A stretch of 64,000 bases of DNA from RGDT01 sp964630925 (GCA_964630925.1 CAZVZK010000019.1:33779-97778); one strand, 5' to 3'. Counted from the first letter of the stretch, positions 42,096 through 54,314 are shown. A program made the numbers and translations. The notes: a model not told the origin generated them from the letters alone.

Positions 42096-42287
42096 TACCT
42101 CACCCCCCCGCCCCCTCTCCGAAGCGGAGAGGGGGGGTCGCAAGAGGATCGATTTCAGCGGAGGGGCCGTATCGGCGTCCTCTGTTGGGCGGGGCGATTC
42201 AAGAAACGCGCACACCTCGCCGACGGAGAGGCGATGATCTTGCGATCCCCCCTCTCCGTTTCGGAGAGGGGGTTAGGGGGTGAGGTA
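42096..42287. repeat. Long inverted-repeat element R3, copy 3
   Basis: Left end TACCTCACCCCC and right end GGGGGTGAGGTA are mirror images. The arms continue as CCCCCTCTCCGAAGCGGAGA and TCTCCGTTTCGGAGAGGGGG. It starts eight bases upstream of the glnS ATG and extends past the gltX stop codon. The last four gltX codons and its TAA are read from the right end of the element. Confidence 0.88.
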
Positions 42288-43826
42288 GCGGCTCGACGCC
42301 AGCCCCATCCGCCGCAACACCTTCTCCCGGCCCAGCAGCGCCAGCGTGTCGAAGGTGCCGAAGCCCGCCGACTTCCCCGTCGCCGCCACGCGCACCGCCT
42401 GGCTCACGTCGCCCAGCTTGTGGCTCCCCAGCTCCACGTACTGCCGCACGCACGCCTCGATCGACGCCACGTCGAACGTCGGCAACGCCGCGAATTGCTC
42501 CGCGAGTGTCGAGAGCCACTGGCGCGCCAGCGGCTGCTTCGTCAGGTGCTTCTCGACGGCCTTGTCGTCGAACGCGAGCCTGTCGTCCCCGACGAAGACG
42601 TAATCGTAGTCGAGGATGTCCCCCGCGACGACGACGCGATGCGCCGCCAGCTCCAGCACCCGACGTAGCAGGGCGTCGTCCGCCGTCAGCCCGGCCTTGT
42701 CGAGGAAGGGACGCACCCAGGCGGCCTTCTCGTCCACCGTCAGCTTCTGCGCGTACCGCTCCTGGAAGGCGACGAGCTTCTTCGCGTCGAAGCTCGCCGA
42801 CTCGCGTGTGACCCGCTCCAGCGAGAACAGCTCGATCATCTGCGCGACGGTGAAATCCTCCGTGCTGCCGTCGAGGGACCAGCCAAGCAGCATCAGGTAG
42901 TTGAGGATGGCCGCCGGCAGGTAGCCGACGCTGGCATAGAAATCGACGATGACCGGGTTGAAGGTGTCGTCGCTCGTCTTCAGCCCGATCTTGCGGGCGA
43001 TCCCCAGGGCGTGCTCGTGGACCTTCTTGAAGTCGGCGTTCTTGAGGTAGTCCGCCAGCTTCCGCTTGCTCAGCTTGTTCTTGTTGCCCGGCTGCGCGAC
43101 GAACGGCAGGTGGGCGTACTCCGGGCGTGGGTAGCCCAGGGCGTCCACCGTGAACACCTGCCGGGGCGTGTTGGAGAGGTGCTCCTCGGCACGGATCACG
43201 TGCGTGATCTTCATGTCGAAGTCATCGACGACGCTCGCCAGGTTGTACAGGCACGTCCCGTCCGCCCGCTGGATGACGCTGTCCTGCTCCGCCGTCCAGG
43301 GCACCTTCATGTCGCCCCGGATGTGGTCCTTGAACTCGCAGAACCCCTCGCGCGGCATCTTCAGCCGCACCACGCCCTCACGGCCCTCCGCCTTGAAGCG
43401 GGCGTGGTCGGCGTCGTCCTTCGCCATCCACCGGCGGTCGTAGACGTAATCCTTCTTCGCCGCGTTGGCCGCCTCGCGCTCCTTCTTGACCTCATCAGGC
43501 CGCGAGTAGTCCCAGTAGGCGTGCCCGGAATCGAGGAGCTGCTTCACGGCCGCCGCGTACCGCGGCAGGCGCTCGCTCTGGTAATACGGGGCGAACGGCC
43601 CACCGACCTCGGCCCCCTCGTCCCAGTCGATGCCGAGCCAGCGGAACCCGGCGAGGATGGGCGCGAGGGCCTCCGGCTGGTTGCGGCCCTGGTCGGTGTC
43701 GTCGATGCGGAGGATGAACTGCCCGCCGGTCTTCCGCGCGACGAGCCAGTTGAACAGGGCGGTACGCACCCCGCCGATGTGGAGATACCCCGTCGGGCTG
43801 GGGGCGAATCGCGTTCGGGCCATCAT
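42273..43826 (-). CDS. gltX: Glutamyl-tRNA synthetase
   Basis: A 517-residue class I synthetase: RFAPSPTGYLHIGGVRTALF (HIGH), LRIDDTDQGRNQPEALAPIL, YNLASVVDDFDMKITHVIRA, and the KMSKS motif as KLSKRKLADYLKNADF. It charges tRNA-Glu. Two adjacent ATG codons start the gene (MMARTRF or MARTRF); the first is used here and GAGAG lies about seven bases upstream. The C-terminal YLTP and TAA are encoded by an R3 element, so the original C-terminus may have differed by a few residues. It lies directly upstream of glnS on the same strand, with the element between. Confidence 0.96.
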   Translation of the reverse strand: MMARTRFAPSPTGYLHIGGVRTALFNWLVARKTGGQFILRIDDTDQGRNQPEALAPILAGFRWLGIDWDEGAEVGGPFAPYYQSERLPRYAAAVKQLLDSGHAYWDYSRPDEVKKEREAANAAKKDYVYDRRWMAKDDADHARFKAEGREGVVRLKMPREGFCEFKDHIRGDMKVPWTAEQDSVIQRADGTCLYNLASVVDDFDMKITHVIRAEEHLSNTPRQVFTVDALGYPRPEYAHLPFVAQPGNKNKLSKRKLADYLKNADFKKVHEHALGIARKIGLKTSDDTFNPVIVDFYASVGYLPAAILNYLMLLGWSLDGSTEDFTVAQMIELFSLERVTRESASFDAKKLVAFQERYAQKLTVDEKAAWVRPFLDKAGLTADDALLRRVLELAAHRVVVAGDILDYDYVFVGDDRLAFDDKAVEKHLTKQPLARQWLSTLAEQFAALPTFDVASIEACVRQYVELGSHKLGDVSQAVRVAATGKSAGFGTFDTLALLGREKVLRRMGLASSRYLTP

Positions 43827-44079
43827 GTGATCTCTCGCCGGGCCGTGTCCCCTCATCCTACGGGAGGAGTCCGGCGGCGGCTCTCGGGTTCACCCCGCCC
43901 GGCGCTGGCCGACATCGCACGCCGCGGTGTGACGGACCCGCACACCGCCGCCCGTACACCACCGCCGGTCCGGCGGAAAAGGGGCAATCCCAGGGAGCCC
44001 CTGGCGGCGCGGGAGCTGCACCCTGTTCTCCCGGAATCCCTTCTCCGCCGCGCCCGCGCGTACAGAAGGAGGGCATGCC

Positions 44080-44856
44080 ATGAGAACGACCTTCTGGATC
44101 CTGGTGGCCGCGTTGCTCGCCCTCGCCATGATGGCCGGCATCGCCGGTGGACAGAAGTTGGAGGCCCGCTGGCCGGGCGGCTACGTCGTGCCGCCTGAGC
44201 GGGCCGGCACCGTCTCCCTCGAGGTGGTGATCGACGGGCACCCGCTGCGGACCATCCGCCACGCGGGCAAGACCTACCTGCCGGTGCCGTGGCTGGGCGA
44301 GGAGTACGCCCTGCGCGTGCGGAACAGCGGCACGCGGCGCGTCCTCGCGATCGTCTCGGTGGACGGGCTGTCGGTGATCAGCGGCAAGCCGGCGTCCCCG
44401 TCCGGCATGGGCTACGTCATCGAGCCGGGGACGGCCATCACCATCGAGGGGTGGCGTCGTAGCCTGGGCCACGTGGCGACGTTCCGGTTCACCTCGCGGG
44501 AGGACAGCTACGCTGCCCGCATGGGGCACCCCGAGAACGTCGGCGTGATCGGCCTGGTGGCGATCGAGGAGCGGCACGGGCCGCCACACCCGCTGGCGTT
44601 GAAGAGCGAGGGCAAGGCGATGCCGAGTCGCGGCGCCCTGGACGCGGCGGCCGGCGGCACGGGGACGGGGTACGGGCGGGACATCGGCTCGCCGGCCTAC
44701 GTGGTGCCGTTCGAGCGTGGGCGCGTGATCGCCCGCACCACGCTGTACTACGACACGGCGGACGCCCTGCGCCGGGCGGGCGTGCCGGTGGACGGGCGGT
44801 ACCCGGTGCCGTTCCCCGCGCCGTATGAGTTCGCCCCACCCCCGCCCGGCCGTTGA
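44080..44856 (+). CDS. Exported protein of unknown function
   Basis: A 258-residue protein with an N-terminal signal or anchor (residues 5-24, FWILVAALLALAMMAGIAGG). The mature part reads LEVVIDGHPLRTIRHAGKTY, LPVPWLGEEYALRVRNSGTR, RVLAIVSVDGLSVISGKPAS, then PGTAITIEGWRRSLGHVATF and VIGLVAIEERHGP. This is a beta-sandwich pattern found in a family of exported proteins of unknown role. The C-terminal ~50 residues are rich in Gly, Pro and Tyr. It follows a 253-bp gap from the divergent gltX and ends before a strong hairpin shared with the convergent kinase gene. Confidence 0.8.
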   Translation: MRTTFWILVAALLALAMMAGIAGGQKLEARWPGGYVVPPERAGTVSLEVVIDGHPLRTIRHAGKTYLPVPWLGEEYALRVRNSGTRRVLAIVSVDGLSVISGKPASPSGMGYVIEPGTAITIEGWRRSLGHVATFRFTSREDSYAARMGHPENVGVIGLVAIEERHGPPHPLALKSEGKAMPSRGALDAAAGGTGTGYGRDIGSPAYVVPFERGRVIARTTLYYDTADALRRAGVPVDGRYPVPFPAPYEFAPPPPGR

Positions 44857-44883
44857 GGTGGGGAACGCCCGGTGCAGGGAAAG

Positions 44884-44918
44884 GCCGGGGGCATCCGTGG
44901 TCGGTTGATGCCCCCGGC
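44884..44918. terminator. Bidirectional terminator-like hairpin
   Basis: GCCGGGGGCATC pairs perfectly with GATGCCCCCGGC across an 11-nt loop, in the 67-bp gap between converging stop codons at 44856 and 44924. No long T-tract, so efficiency is uncertain. Confidence 0.6.
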
Positions 44919-44923
44919 TCCCT

Positions 44924-48292
<3,369 letters not shown>

Positions 48293-48406
48293 GCCGCCCA
48301 TCCTACCCGCAGGCGGCGCACGCCTCAAGCGCCTTCCCCCTTGCCCCTTGCCCCTCATCACATCGCCGCCGATCATGGGAGCATCCCCTCTCCCACGAGG
48401 CACATC

Positions 48407-49633
48407 ATGAACGCTGAACGGCGAACGTTCCTCGGCGCTTCCGCCCTCACCCTGACGGCCCTGTCGTACTCGCGCGTCCTCGGCGCCGGCGCGCGTCTCC
48501 GCGTCGGCATCCTCGGCCCCGGCGGGCGTGGCCGTGGGCTGCTCTCCACCTTCTCCAAGGTCGCCGCCGCCCACGAGGCCGACCTCGTCGCCGTGTGTGA
48601 CATCTGGTCGAAGAACCGCGACCAGGCCGCCGCCCTCGTCGCCAAGTCCTCCAGGTCTGAGCCGGCGAAACTCGCCCGCATGGCCGACCTCCTCGCGCTC
48701 AAGGACCTCGACGCCGTCATCGTCGCCACGCCCGACCACCAGCACTCCAACCAGCTCGTCGAGCTGCTCGCGGCCAAGAAGCACGTCTACCTGGAGAAGC
48801 CGTTCGCCAACCGCCTCGACGAGGCCAACGCCGCCATCGACGCGGCGCGGAAGTCGGACCGCGTGGTGACGCTCGGCACGCAGCGGCGCAGCCACCCGCA
48901 CTACCTGGCGGCGGCGGAGATCATGCGTTCGGGCAAGCTCGGGGCGGTGGTGCAGGCGGAGGTGGTGCAGAACGCCCACTCGCCGTATCGCTGGCGCAGC
49001 CCGTCCTACGTCAAGGCGGTGTTGGAAAAGGACACCGACTGGAAGGCGTGGCAGGCGGGCCGCAGTGACCTCAAGTTCGACCCGCACCGCTACGCCGAGT
49101 TCCGCCTCTTCCGCGACTACTCCACCGGCATCATCGACCAGTGGATGACGCACCTCATCGACACCGTCCACATGCTGGCCGGCGGGACGTACCCGCATTC
49201 GGTCACCGCCAACGGCGGCTGCTACGCCTGGAAGGACGGCCGCGAGAACGGCGACACGGTGAGCGTGGCCCTCGACTACGGCACGTTCCTGGCGACGTAC
49301 AACTGCACGCTCGCCAACGGCGCGGGCCAGCGCGCCGCCGTCCTGTGCCGCGACGGAGCCCTGGAGTACGAGAACGCCTGGCGTGTCACGCCCGGCGGCG
49401 TGCGCGGCTCCAAGGTCGAGGCGAAGGAGATCGTCCCGGCGGAGAAGGGCGACATGGACGAGCGGCACATGGCCGACTGGCTGGCGTGCGTGCGCAAGGG
49501 CGAGAAGAAGACGGCCTGCACGGCGGAGCACGGCCACCAGCACGCCATCGCCTGCATCATGTCGGACCGGGCGCTGCACTCCGGCCGCCGCGTCCGGTAC
49601 GACGAGAAGACACGCGCGATCACCGAGGCGTGA
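48407..49633 (+). CDS. Gfo/Idh/MocA-family oxidoreductase with Tat-like signal
   Basis: A 408-residue NAD(P)-dependent dehydrogenase-like protein. The N-terminus ERRTFLGASALTLTALSYSR is a Tat-type signal (RRTFLG), so it is probably exported folded with its cofactor. The Rossmann domain has RVGILGPGGRGRGLLSTF, then DLDAVIVATPDHQHSNQLVE and the family motif KKHVYLEKPFANRLDEANAA. The C-terminal sheet domain includes IIDQWMTHLIDTVHMLAGGT. The substrate is likely a sugar or cyclitol; not identifiable here. The bioF ATG follows its stop codon directly, so the two are co-transcribed, although a metabolic link is not obvious. Confidence 0.92.
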   Translation: MNAERRTFLGASALTLTALSYSRVLGAGARLRVGILGPGGRGRGLLSTFSKVAAAHEADLVAVCDIWSKNRDQAAALVAKSSRSEPAKLARMADLLALKDLDAVIVATPDHQHSNQLVELLAAKKHVYLEKPFANRLDEANAAIDAARKSDRVVTLGTQRRSHPHYLAAAEIMRSGKLGAVVQAEVVQNAHSPYRWRSPSYVKAVLEKDTDWKAWQAGRSDLKFDPHRYAEFRLFRDYSTGIIDQWMTHLIDTVHMLAGGTYPHSVTANGGCYAWKDGRENGDTVSVALDYGTFLATYNCTLANGAGQRAAVLCRDGALEYENAWRVTPGGVRGSKVEAKEIVPAEKGDMDERHMADWLACVRKGEKKTACTAEHGHQHAIACIMSDRALHSGRRVRYDEKTRAITEA

Positions 49634-50803
49634 ATGGATTGGATGCGCGAGGAGCTGCGCCGCCGCAAGGACGACGGCCTCTTGCGCCGACGCCGGGCCA
49701 TGCAGTCCGGCCAGGGCGCCGAGGCGCGATTTCATCATGCGGGCCACGTTAACTTCTCCTCCAACGACTACCTCGGCTACGCCGCCGACCCCCGCCTGTC
49801 CCGCGCCGCCGAACGCGCCGCCGCCCGCTACGGCACCGGGGCCGGCGCGTCGCCGCTCGTGAGCGGCCTGCTGCCGCCGCTCCGCGCCCTGGAGCGCGAC
49901 CTGGCCGCCTGGGAGGGCGCCGAGGCCGCCGTCGTCTTCCCCACCGGCTACGCCGCCAACCTGGGCGTCGTCACGGCGCTGGCGTCCCGCGACGCCGCCG
50001 TGTTCTCTGACGCCCTCAACCACGCCAGCGTCATCGACGGCTGCCGGCTGTCGAGGGCGCCGTGCCAAGTCTACCGGCACAACGACCTCACGCACCTCGA
50101 CGAGCTGCTGCGGAAACACGGGCGCGGCTTCCGCCGGCGCATCATCGTCAGCGACAGCGTCTTCAGCATGGACGGTGACCGGGCCGACGTGACGGGCCTG
50201 TGGCGGCTGGCGAACGAGCACGACGCGGCGCTCGTCCTCGACGAGGCGCACGCCACCGGCGTCCTGGGGGCGCACGGCCGCGGGCTGACGGACGACCTGC
50301 CGCCGGAGGCCCTGGCGTCGGGGCGGCTGGTGAAGGTGGGCACGCTGTCGAAGGCGCTGGCCAGCCAGGGCGGCTTCGCCGTCGGCACGCGCCTCGTCGC
50401 CGCGTACCTCATCAACCTCGCCCGCCCCTACGTCTTCTCGACGGCCCTGTCCCCATCGGCGGCGGCGGCGGCACGGCGGGCCGTGTTCCTGTGCGGCCAG
50501 GAGCCCGAGCGCCGCGAGCGTGTCCTTTCGCTGGCCGATGCGCTGCGGGCGCGGCTGCGCGAGGTCGGGTTGGAGCCGGGGCCGTCCACGACGCAGATCG
50601 TACCGATCCTGTTGGGCACCCCCGAGGTCGCGCTGAGGATGCAGGCCCGGTTGCTGGAGCGATTCCTGCTCGTGCCGGCGATCCGCCCGCCGTCGGTGCC
50701 GCCGGGCACGTCGCGGCTGCGCATCAGCCTGAGCGCCGCACACACCGAGGAGGACGTCGCCCGCCTCACCGCGGCGCTGCGTGACGCCGGCCTGAAAGCG
50801 TGA
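49634..50803 (+). CDS. bioF: 8-amino-7-oxononanoate synthase or related alpha-oxoamine synthase
   Basis: A 389-residue PLP enzyme that condenses a pimeloyl thioester with alanine in biotin synthesis. Family marks: FSSNDYLGYAADPRL (residues 41-55), YGTGAGASPLVSGL, VVFPTGYAANLGVV, VLDEAHATGVLGAHG (Asp203, His206) and VKVGTLSKALASQGGF with the PLP lysine at 240. Length is normal. It starts on the base after the Gfo/Idh/MocA stop. No other biotin genes are visible, so another alpha-oxoamine synthase activity (for example 2-amino-3-ketobutyrate ligase) cannot be excluded, though the sequence fits BioF best. Confidence 0.88.
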   Translation: MDWMREELRRRKDDGLLRRRRAMQSGQGAEARFHHAGHVNFSSNDYLGYAADPRLSRAAERAAARYGTGAGASPLVSGLLPPLRALERDLAAWEGAEAAVVFPTGYAANLGVVTALASRDAAVFSDALNHASVIDGCRLSRAPCQVYRHNDLTHLDELLRKHGRGFRRRIIVSDSVFSMDGDRADVTGLWRLANEHDAALVLDEAHATGVLGAHGRGLTDDLPPEALASGRLVKVGTLSKALASQGGFAVGTRLVAAYLINLARPYVFSTALSPSAAAAARRAVFLCGQEPERRERVLSLADALRARLREVGLEPGPSTTQIVPILLGTPEVALRMQARLLERFLLVPAIRPPSVPPGTSRLRISLSAAHTEEDVARLTAALRDAGLKA

Positions 50804-50815
50804 CAGCAGCCGCGA

Positions 50816-51622
50816 TCAGAGGCCGCCCTCGAGCCGCTCCAGCTCGGCCAGCTCCTCGGCTGTGGCTTGACCCTGCCTGGCCTTGCGTCCCAGCTCGGCC
50901 ATGCGGGCCAGCCGCGCCACGGCCGCGTTGTGTGCCGTCACGGCGGCGTTGTGTGCCGTCACGGCGGCGTCGCGTGCCGTCACGGCGGCGTCGCGTGCCG
51001 TCACGGCGGCGTCGCGTGCCGTCACGGCGTTGTCGGCGCGGGCGGACTCGCGTTCCTGAAGGTCAGCCAGCTCCTCGAAGGTGAGGAAGGGCCTGCCGTC
51101 GGGGTAGAACACACGCAGCTCATCCCCCGTCGTGTCGAAGCGGATCTTCAGACGCGGGCTGGTGAAGGTGTCCTTGAAGTACTCGCGGCGCAGCGCGGCG
51201 CGGTGCGGGCTGCGGACGTACACGAGCAGGCCGTCGGTCTCGGGGTCGTAGACGTAATACTCCTCGACCCCGTGCTCGTCGTAGAAGTCCTTCTTGTCGG
51301 CCATCTCGCGCCACGTGTTGCCCGGAGAGTAGATCACGAAGACCACTGTCAACGGGACGCCGCCCTCCTCCCATTGCTTGTAGCTCTTGCGGTCGCCCTT
51401 GGGCCTGCCGAAGACGACGTACACGTCCGGCGCCATGCACGCCTTCGGCTCCCCCTCCACGGGGTACCACAGGTTGTCCGCGGCCACGAACACGTCCGCC
51501 GCGGCGCGGTACAGCGCGCACAGGTTGCCGTAGAAGATGAAGATCCACCGCGCCTGCTTCGTGTTGTCGGCCATCGGCTTCCCATCCGACTCGGGGTAGA
51601 TGATCGCCTGCTTGACCTGCAT
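50816..51622 (-). CDS. Uma2-family (PD-(D/E)XK-like) protein with heptad-repeat tail
   Basis: A 268-residue protein. Residues ~1-195 fit the Uma2/DUF820 restriction-endonuclease-like fold that is expanded in cyanobacteria and planctomycetes: ADVFVAADNLWYPVEGEPKA, CMAPDVYVVFG (Asp), TVVFVIYSPGNTWREMADKK and DFYDEHGVEEYYVYDPETD. The C-terminal ~70 residues form a coiled coil made by a 21-bp DNA repeat coding the heptad TARDAAV/TAHNAAV, ending ARMAELGRKARQGQATAEEL. AGGAGGT lies six bases before the ATG, and a -10-like TATCCT about 25 bp upstream. Biological role of the family is unknown. Confidence 0.85.
   Translation of the reverse strand: MQVKQAIIYPESDGKPMADNTKQARWIFIFYGNLCALYRAAADVFVAADNLWYPVEGEPKACMAPDVYVVFGRPKGDRKSYKQWEEGGVPLTVVFVIYSPGNTWREMADKKDFYDEHGVEEYYVYDPETDGLLVYVRSPHRAALRREYFKDTFTSPRLKIRFDTTGDELRVFYPDGRPFLTFEELADLQERESARADNAVTARDAAVTARDAAVTARDAAVTAHNAAVTAHNAAVARLARMAELGRKARQGQATAEELAELERLEGGL
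50913..51032. repeat. 21-bp tandem repeat inside the Uma2-like gene
   Basis: Units of GCCGTCACGGCGGCGT(TGT/CGC)GT repeat from 50934 to 51017 in four nearly identical copies, with degenerate copies at both ends. Each codes one heptad. The length is a multiple of three, so copy-number change would lengthen or shorten the coiled coil in frame. Confidence 0.9.
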
Positions 51623-51742
51623 CGCGGGACCTCCTGGCTGCCGCCAGGATACCACCCCCGCCGCCCACGTTCCAGAGCGTCCACGCCGCGAGCCCCGGCG
51701 GCCCGTATACCATCCATGCCCCCGTCCCCAGGAGCCGCCGCC

Positions 51743-53113
51743 GTGCGCCGACTCGCGATCCTGACCGCCCTCGCCCTCGCCCCGCTGGCGCCCGCCGCCG
51801 ACGAGAAGAAGCCGCTCGCCCGCATCGCCTTCGGGTCGTGCGTCCACCAGGACAAGCCGCAGCCGATCTGGGGGCCGATCAACGCGACGAAGCCCGACCT
51901 GTGGATATTCCTCGGCGATAACATCTACGCCGACACCGAGGACATCGCCCTCATGCGCCGCATGTACGGCCAGCTCGGCGCGCAGGAGGGCTACCAGAGG
52001 CTGAAGAAGCAGTGCCCGATCCTGGCGACGTGGGACGACCACGACTTCGGCAAGGACGACGCCGGCGAGGACTTCCCGAAGAAGAAGGAGGCGCAGGAGG
52101 TCTTCCTCGACTTCTTCGGCATCGCCAAGGATTCGCCGCGGCGCAAGCGCGAGGGCGTGTACCACGCCGAGGTGTACGGCCCGCCCGGCAAGCGTGTGCA
52201 GGTCATCATGCTCGACATGCGCTACCACCGCAGCGGCATCAAGAAGGATCCCAAGCTGCCGCGCGCCGGCGGCCAGTACATCCCCAACACGGATGAGAAG
52301 GCCACCATCCTCGGCGCCGAGCAGTGGAAGTGGCTGGAGGAGCAGCTCAAGACGCCCGCCGAGGTGCGTCTGCTCGGCTCCAGCGTGCAGCTCATCGCCA
52401 ACGAGCACCGCCACGAGAAGTGGGGCAACTTCCCGCGCGAGGTCGAACGCCTGTACGGCCTCATCCGCAAGACGAAGGCGAACGGCCTGATCGTCCTGTC
52501 CGGCGACCGGCACCTGGCCGAGCTGTCGATGGGCGAGGTGGGCGTGGGGTACCCCATCTACGACATCACCTCGTCGGGGCTGAACCAGGCCAACCGCTTC
52601 TTCCGCCGCCTGGAGCCGAACAAGGCGCGGCTGGCGATCATGGACCAGGGCAACAACTTCGGCATGGTGCGCATCGACTGGGCGAAGGCCGACCCCCTCA
52701 TCTCGCTGGAGATCCACGACGAGGAGGGCGACGTGACCATCCGCCAGAAGCTCCCGCTGAGCCGGCTGACGGCGCGCGACGCCAAGATCGCCAGCGGCAA
52801 GGACCTCGGCGGCGCGGCCCTGAAGCACGTCGGCAAGGAGTGGACGGCGGAGTACACCGTGGCCGCCGTCGGCGTGAACAAGGCCAAGTCGATGTACTAC
52901 CTGAACTCGGAGAAGGACTTCCGCAGCGAGGCCAACTTCAACGCCGTCCTCGACATGAAGGCCCTGGCCGCCGAGCTGAAGGAGGCCGGCATCAGCAACC
53001 CGCAGAAGCACTACACCGGGAAGAAGGTGAAGGTGACGGGGACGGTGACGCTGTTCAACGAGCGGCCCCAGATCATGGTCAAGTCGCTCAAGCAAGTGCA
53101 GGTGATCGAGTGA
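51743..53113 (+). CDS. PhoD-like metallophosphatase with C-terminal OB-like domain
   Basis: A 456-residue exported enzyme of the alkaline phosphatase D/PhoD-like group. Metal-site motifs: ARIAFGSCVHQDKP, LWIFLGDNIYADTEDIALMR, ATWDDHDFGKDDAGEDFPKK and LIVLSGDRHLAELSMGEVG. The C-terminal ~90 residues (FRSEANFNAVLDMKALAAEL, then KKVKVTGTVTLFNERPQIMV) look like an OB-fold nucleic-acid or ligand-binding unit. GTG at 51743 is chosen: AGGAG lies eight bases upstream, the signal peptide MRRLAILTALALAPLAPAA begins there, and a -10-like TATACC (51706-51711) would start transcription downstream of the alternative ATG at 51716. Confidence 0.88.
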   Translation: MRRLAILTALALAPLAPAADEKKPLARIAFGSCVHQDKPQPIWGPINATKPDLWIFLGDNIYADTEDIALMRRMYGQLGAQEGYQRLKKQCPILATWDDHDFGKDDAGEDFPKKKEAQEVFLDFFGIAKDSPRRKREGVYHAEVYGPPGKRVQVIMLDMRYHRSGIKKDPKLPRAGGQYIPNTDEKATILGAEQWKWLEEQLKTPAEVRLLGSSVQLIANEHRHEKWGNFPREVERLYGLIRKTKANGLIVLSGDRHLAELSMGEVGVGYPIYDITSSGLNQANRFFRRLEPNKARLAIMDQGNNFGMVRIDWAKADPLISLEIHDEEGDVTIRQKLPLSRLTARDAKIASGKDLGGAALKHVGKEWTAEYTVAAVGVNKAKSMYYLNSEKDFRSEANFNAVLDMKALAAELKEAGISNPQKHYTGKKVKVTGTVTLFNERPQIMVKSLKQVQVIE

Positions 53114-53121
53114 TGTGGAAA

Positions 53122-53314
53122 ACCTCACCCCCTAACCCCCTCCCCGAAGCGGAGAGGGGGGATCGCAAGAGCTTCGTTTTCAGCGGAGGGGGGCAGTACG
53201 CCTCCCCTCTTGGGCTCAGCCATTCAAGAGAGGCGACTACCTCGCCTCCGGGCAGGCGATGCTCTTGCGGCTCCCCCCTCTCCGCTTCGGAGAGGGGGGC
53301 TGGGGGGGTGAGGT
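53122..53314. repeat. Long inverted-repeat element R3, copy 4
   Basis: Left end ACCTCACCCCCTAACCCCCT and right end GGGGGGCTGGGGGGGTGAGG are inverse. The arms also share GATCGCAAGAGC and GCTCTTGCGGCTCCCCCC. It begins eight bases after the phosphatase stop codon and ends one base before the next ATG, filling the gap completely. Confidence 0.88.
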
Positions 53315-53315
53315 G

Positions 53316-54314
53316 ATGCGTGCCGCAGTCTGCGAACGCTTCGGCGAGCCGGCCGACGTGCTGGCGTACAAGGACACACCCGCCCCGGAGTGCGGCGCGG
53401 GGCAGGTGCGCGTCCGCATGCTCGCCAGCCCCGTCAACCCATCCGACCTGATGACCGTCCGCGGCGTCTACGGCCGCCGACCCGCCCTGCCCTTCATCCC
53501 CGGCTACGAGGGCGTCGGCGTCGTCGAGGAGGCGCGCGGCTGGCTCGCGTGGCTCCGCGGCCTCAAGGCCGGCAGGCGCGTCGCCGTCCTCAACGGCGTC
53601 GGCGGCAACTGGGCCGAGCAGGTGGTGATCCCTGCGCGCCAGGCCGTCCCGCTGCCCGACGACCTCCCCGACGAGCAGGCCGCGTCGTTCTTCGTCAACC
53701 CCGCCAGCGCCATCGTCATGACGCGGCACGTGTTGAACGTGCCGCGCGGCGCGTGGCTCCTCCAGACGGCCGCCGGCAGCATGCTCGGGCGCATGGTCAT
53801 ACGCCTCGGCAAGAAGCACGGCTTCAAGACGGTCAACCTCGTCCGCCGGCGGGCGCAGGAGGCGGAGCTGAAGGCGCTGGGGGCCGACGAGGTGCTGGTC
53901 ATGGGCGAGGACGCCATCCCCCATCGCGTGCGTCAGTTGTCGAAGGACGGCGTGGGCTACGCCCTCGACTGCGTCGGCGGGGCGATGGGCTCGGAGGCGA
54001 TCAAGTGCCTGGGGCCGAACGGGCGCCTGCTGCTGTACGGCACGCTGTCGCCGGACCCGCTGACCTTCGACCCGCGCGTGTTGATGGTGGGCGGCAAGCG
54101 GATCGAGGGGTTCTGGCTGAGCGAGTGGGTGCAGACGCGCGGGCCGCTGGCGATGCTGTCGCTGTTCTCGCAGATTACCTCGCTCATGCGCGAGGGCATC
54201 CTGGCGACGGAGGCCGGCCAGTCGTTCCCACTGGAGAAGATCGCCGACGCGGTGCGCGAGGCCGAGAAGCCGGCACGCGGCGGCAAGGTGCTTCTGCGCA
54301 TCGCAGCGAAATAG
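53316..54314 (+). CDS. MDR-superfamily reductase (MECR/ETR1-like)
   Basis: A 332-residue medium-chain dehydrogenase/reductase without the zinc ligands of alcohol dehydrogenases. Signatures match the mitochondrial-type 2-enoyl thioester reductases: SPVNPSDLMTVRGVYGRRPA, PFIPGYEGVGVVEEARGW, FVNPASAIVMTRHVLNV, then LLQTAAGSMLGRMVIRLGKK and GFKTVNLVRRRAQEAELKAL. A role as NADPH-dependent enoyl or quinone reductase is likely. The start codon lies one base after an R3 element, and the only purine-rich ribosome-site candidate (GTGAGG) belongs to the element. Confidence 0.87.
   Translation: MRAAVCERFGEPADVLAYKDTPAPECGAGQVRVRMLASPVNPSDLMTVRGVYGRRPALPFIPGYEGVGVVEEARGWLAWLRGLKAGRRVAVLNGVGGNWAEQVVIPARQAVPLPDDLPDEQAASFFVNPASAIVMTRHVLNVPRGAWLLQTAAGSMLGRMVIRLGKKHGFKTVNLVRRRAQEAELKALGADEVLVMGEDAIPHRVRQLSKDGVGYALDCVGGAMGSEAIKCLGPNGRLLLYGTLSPDPLTFDPRVLMVGGKRIEGFWLSEWVQTRGPLAMLSLFSQITSLMREGILATEAGQSFPLEKIADAVREAEKPARGGKVLLRIAAK

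Noticed and set aside
48293..50743. Very long minus-strand open frame continuing upstream of the second Ser/Thr kinase
   Set aside because: It runs antisense to the clearly coding Gfo/Idh/MocA and bioF genes, and the translation is arginine/valine-rich shadow. The kinase starts at 48292.
50913..51032. Regular 21-bp repeats, possible CRISPR
   Set aside because: The units are directly adjacent with no spacers and code an in-frame heptad within the Uma2-like protein.
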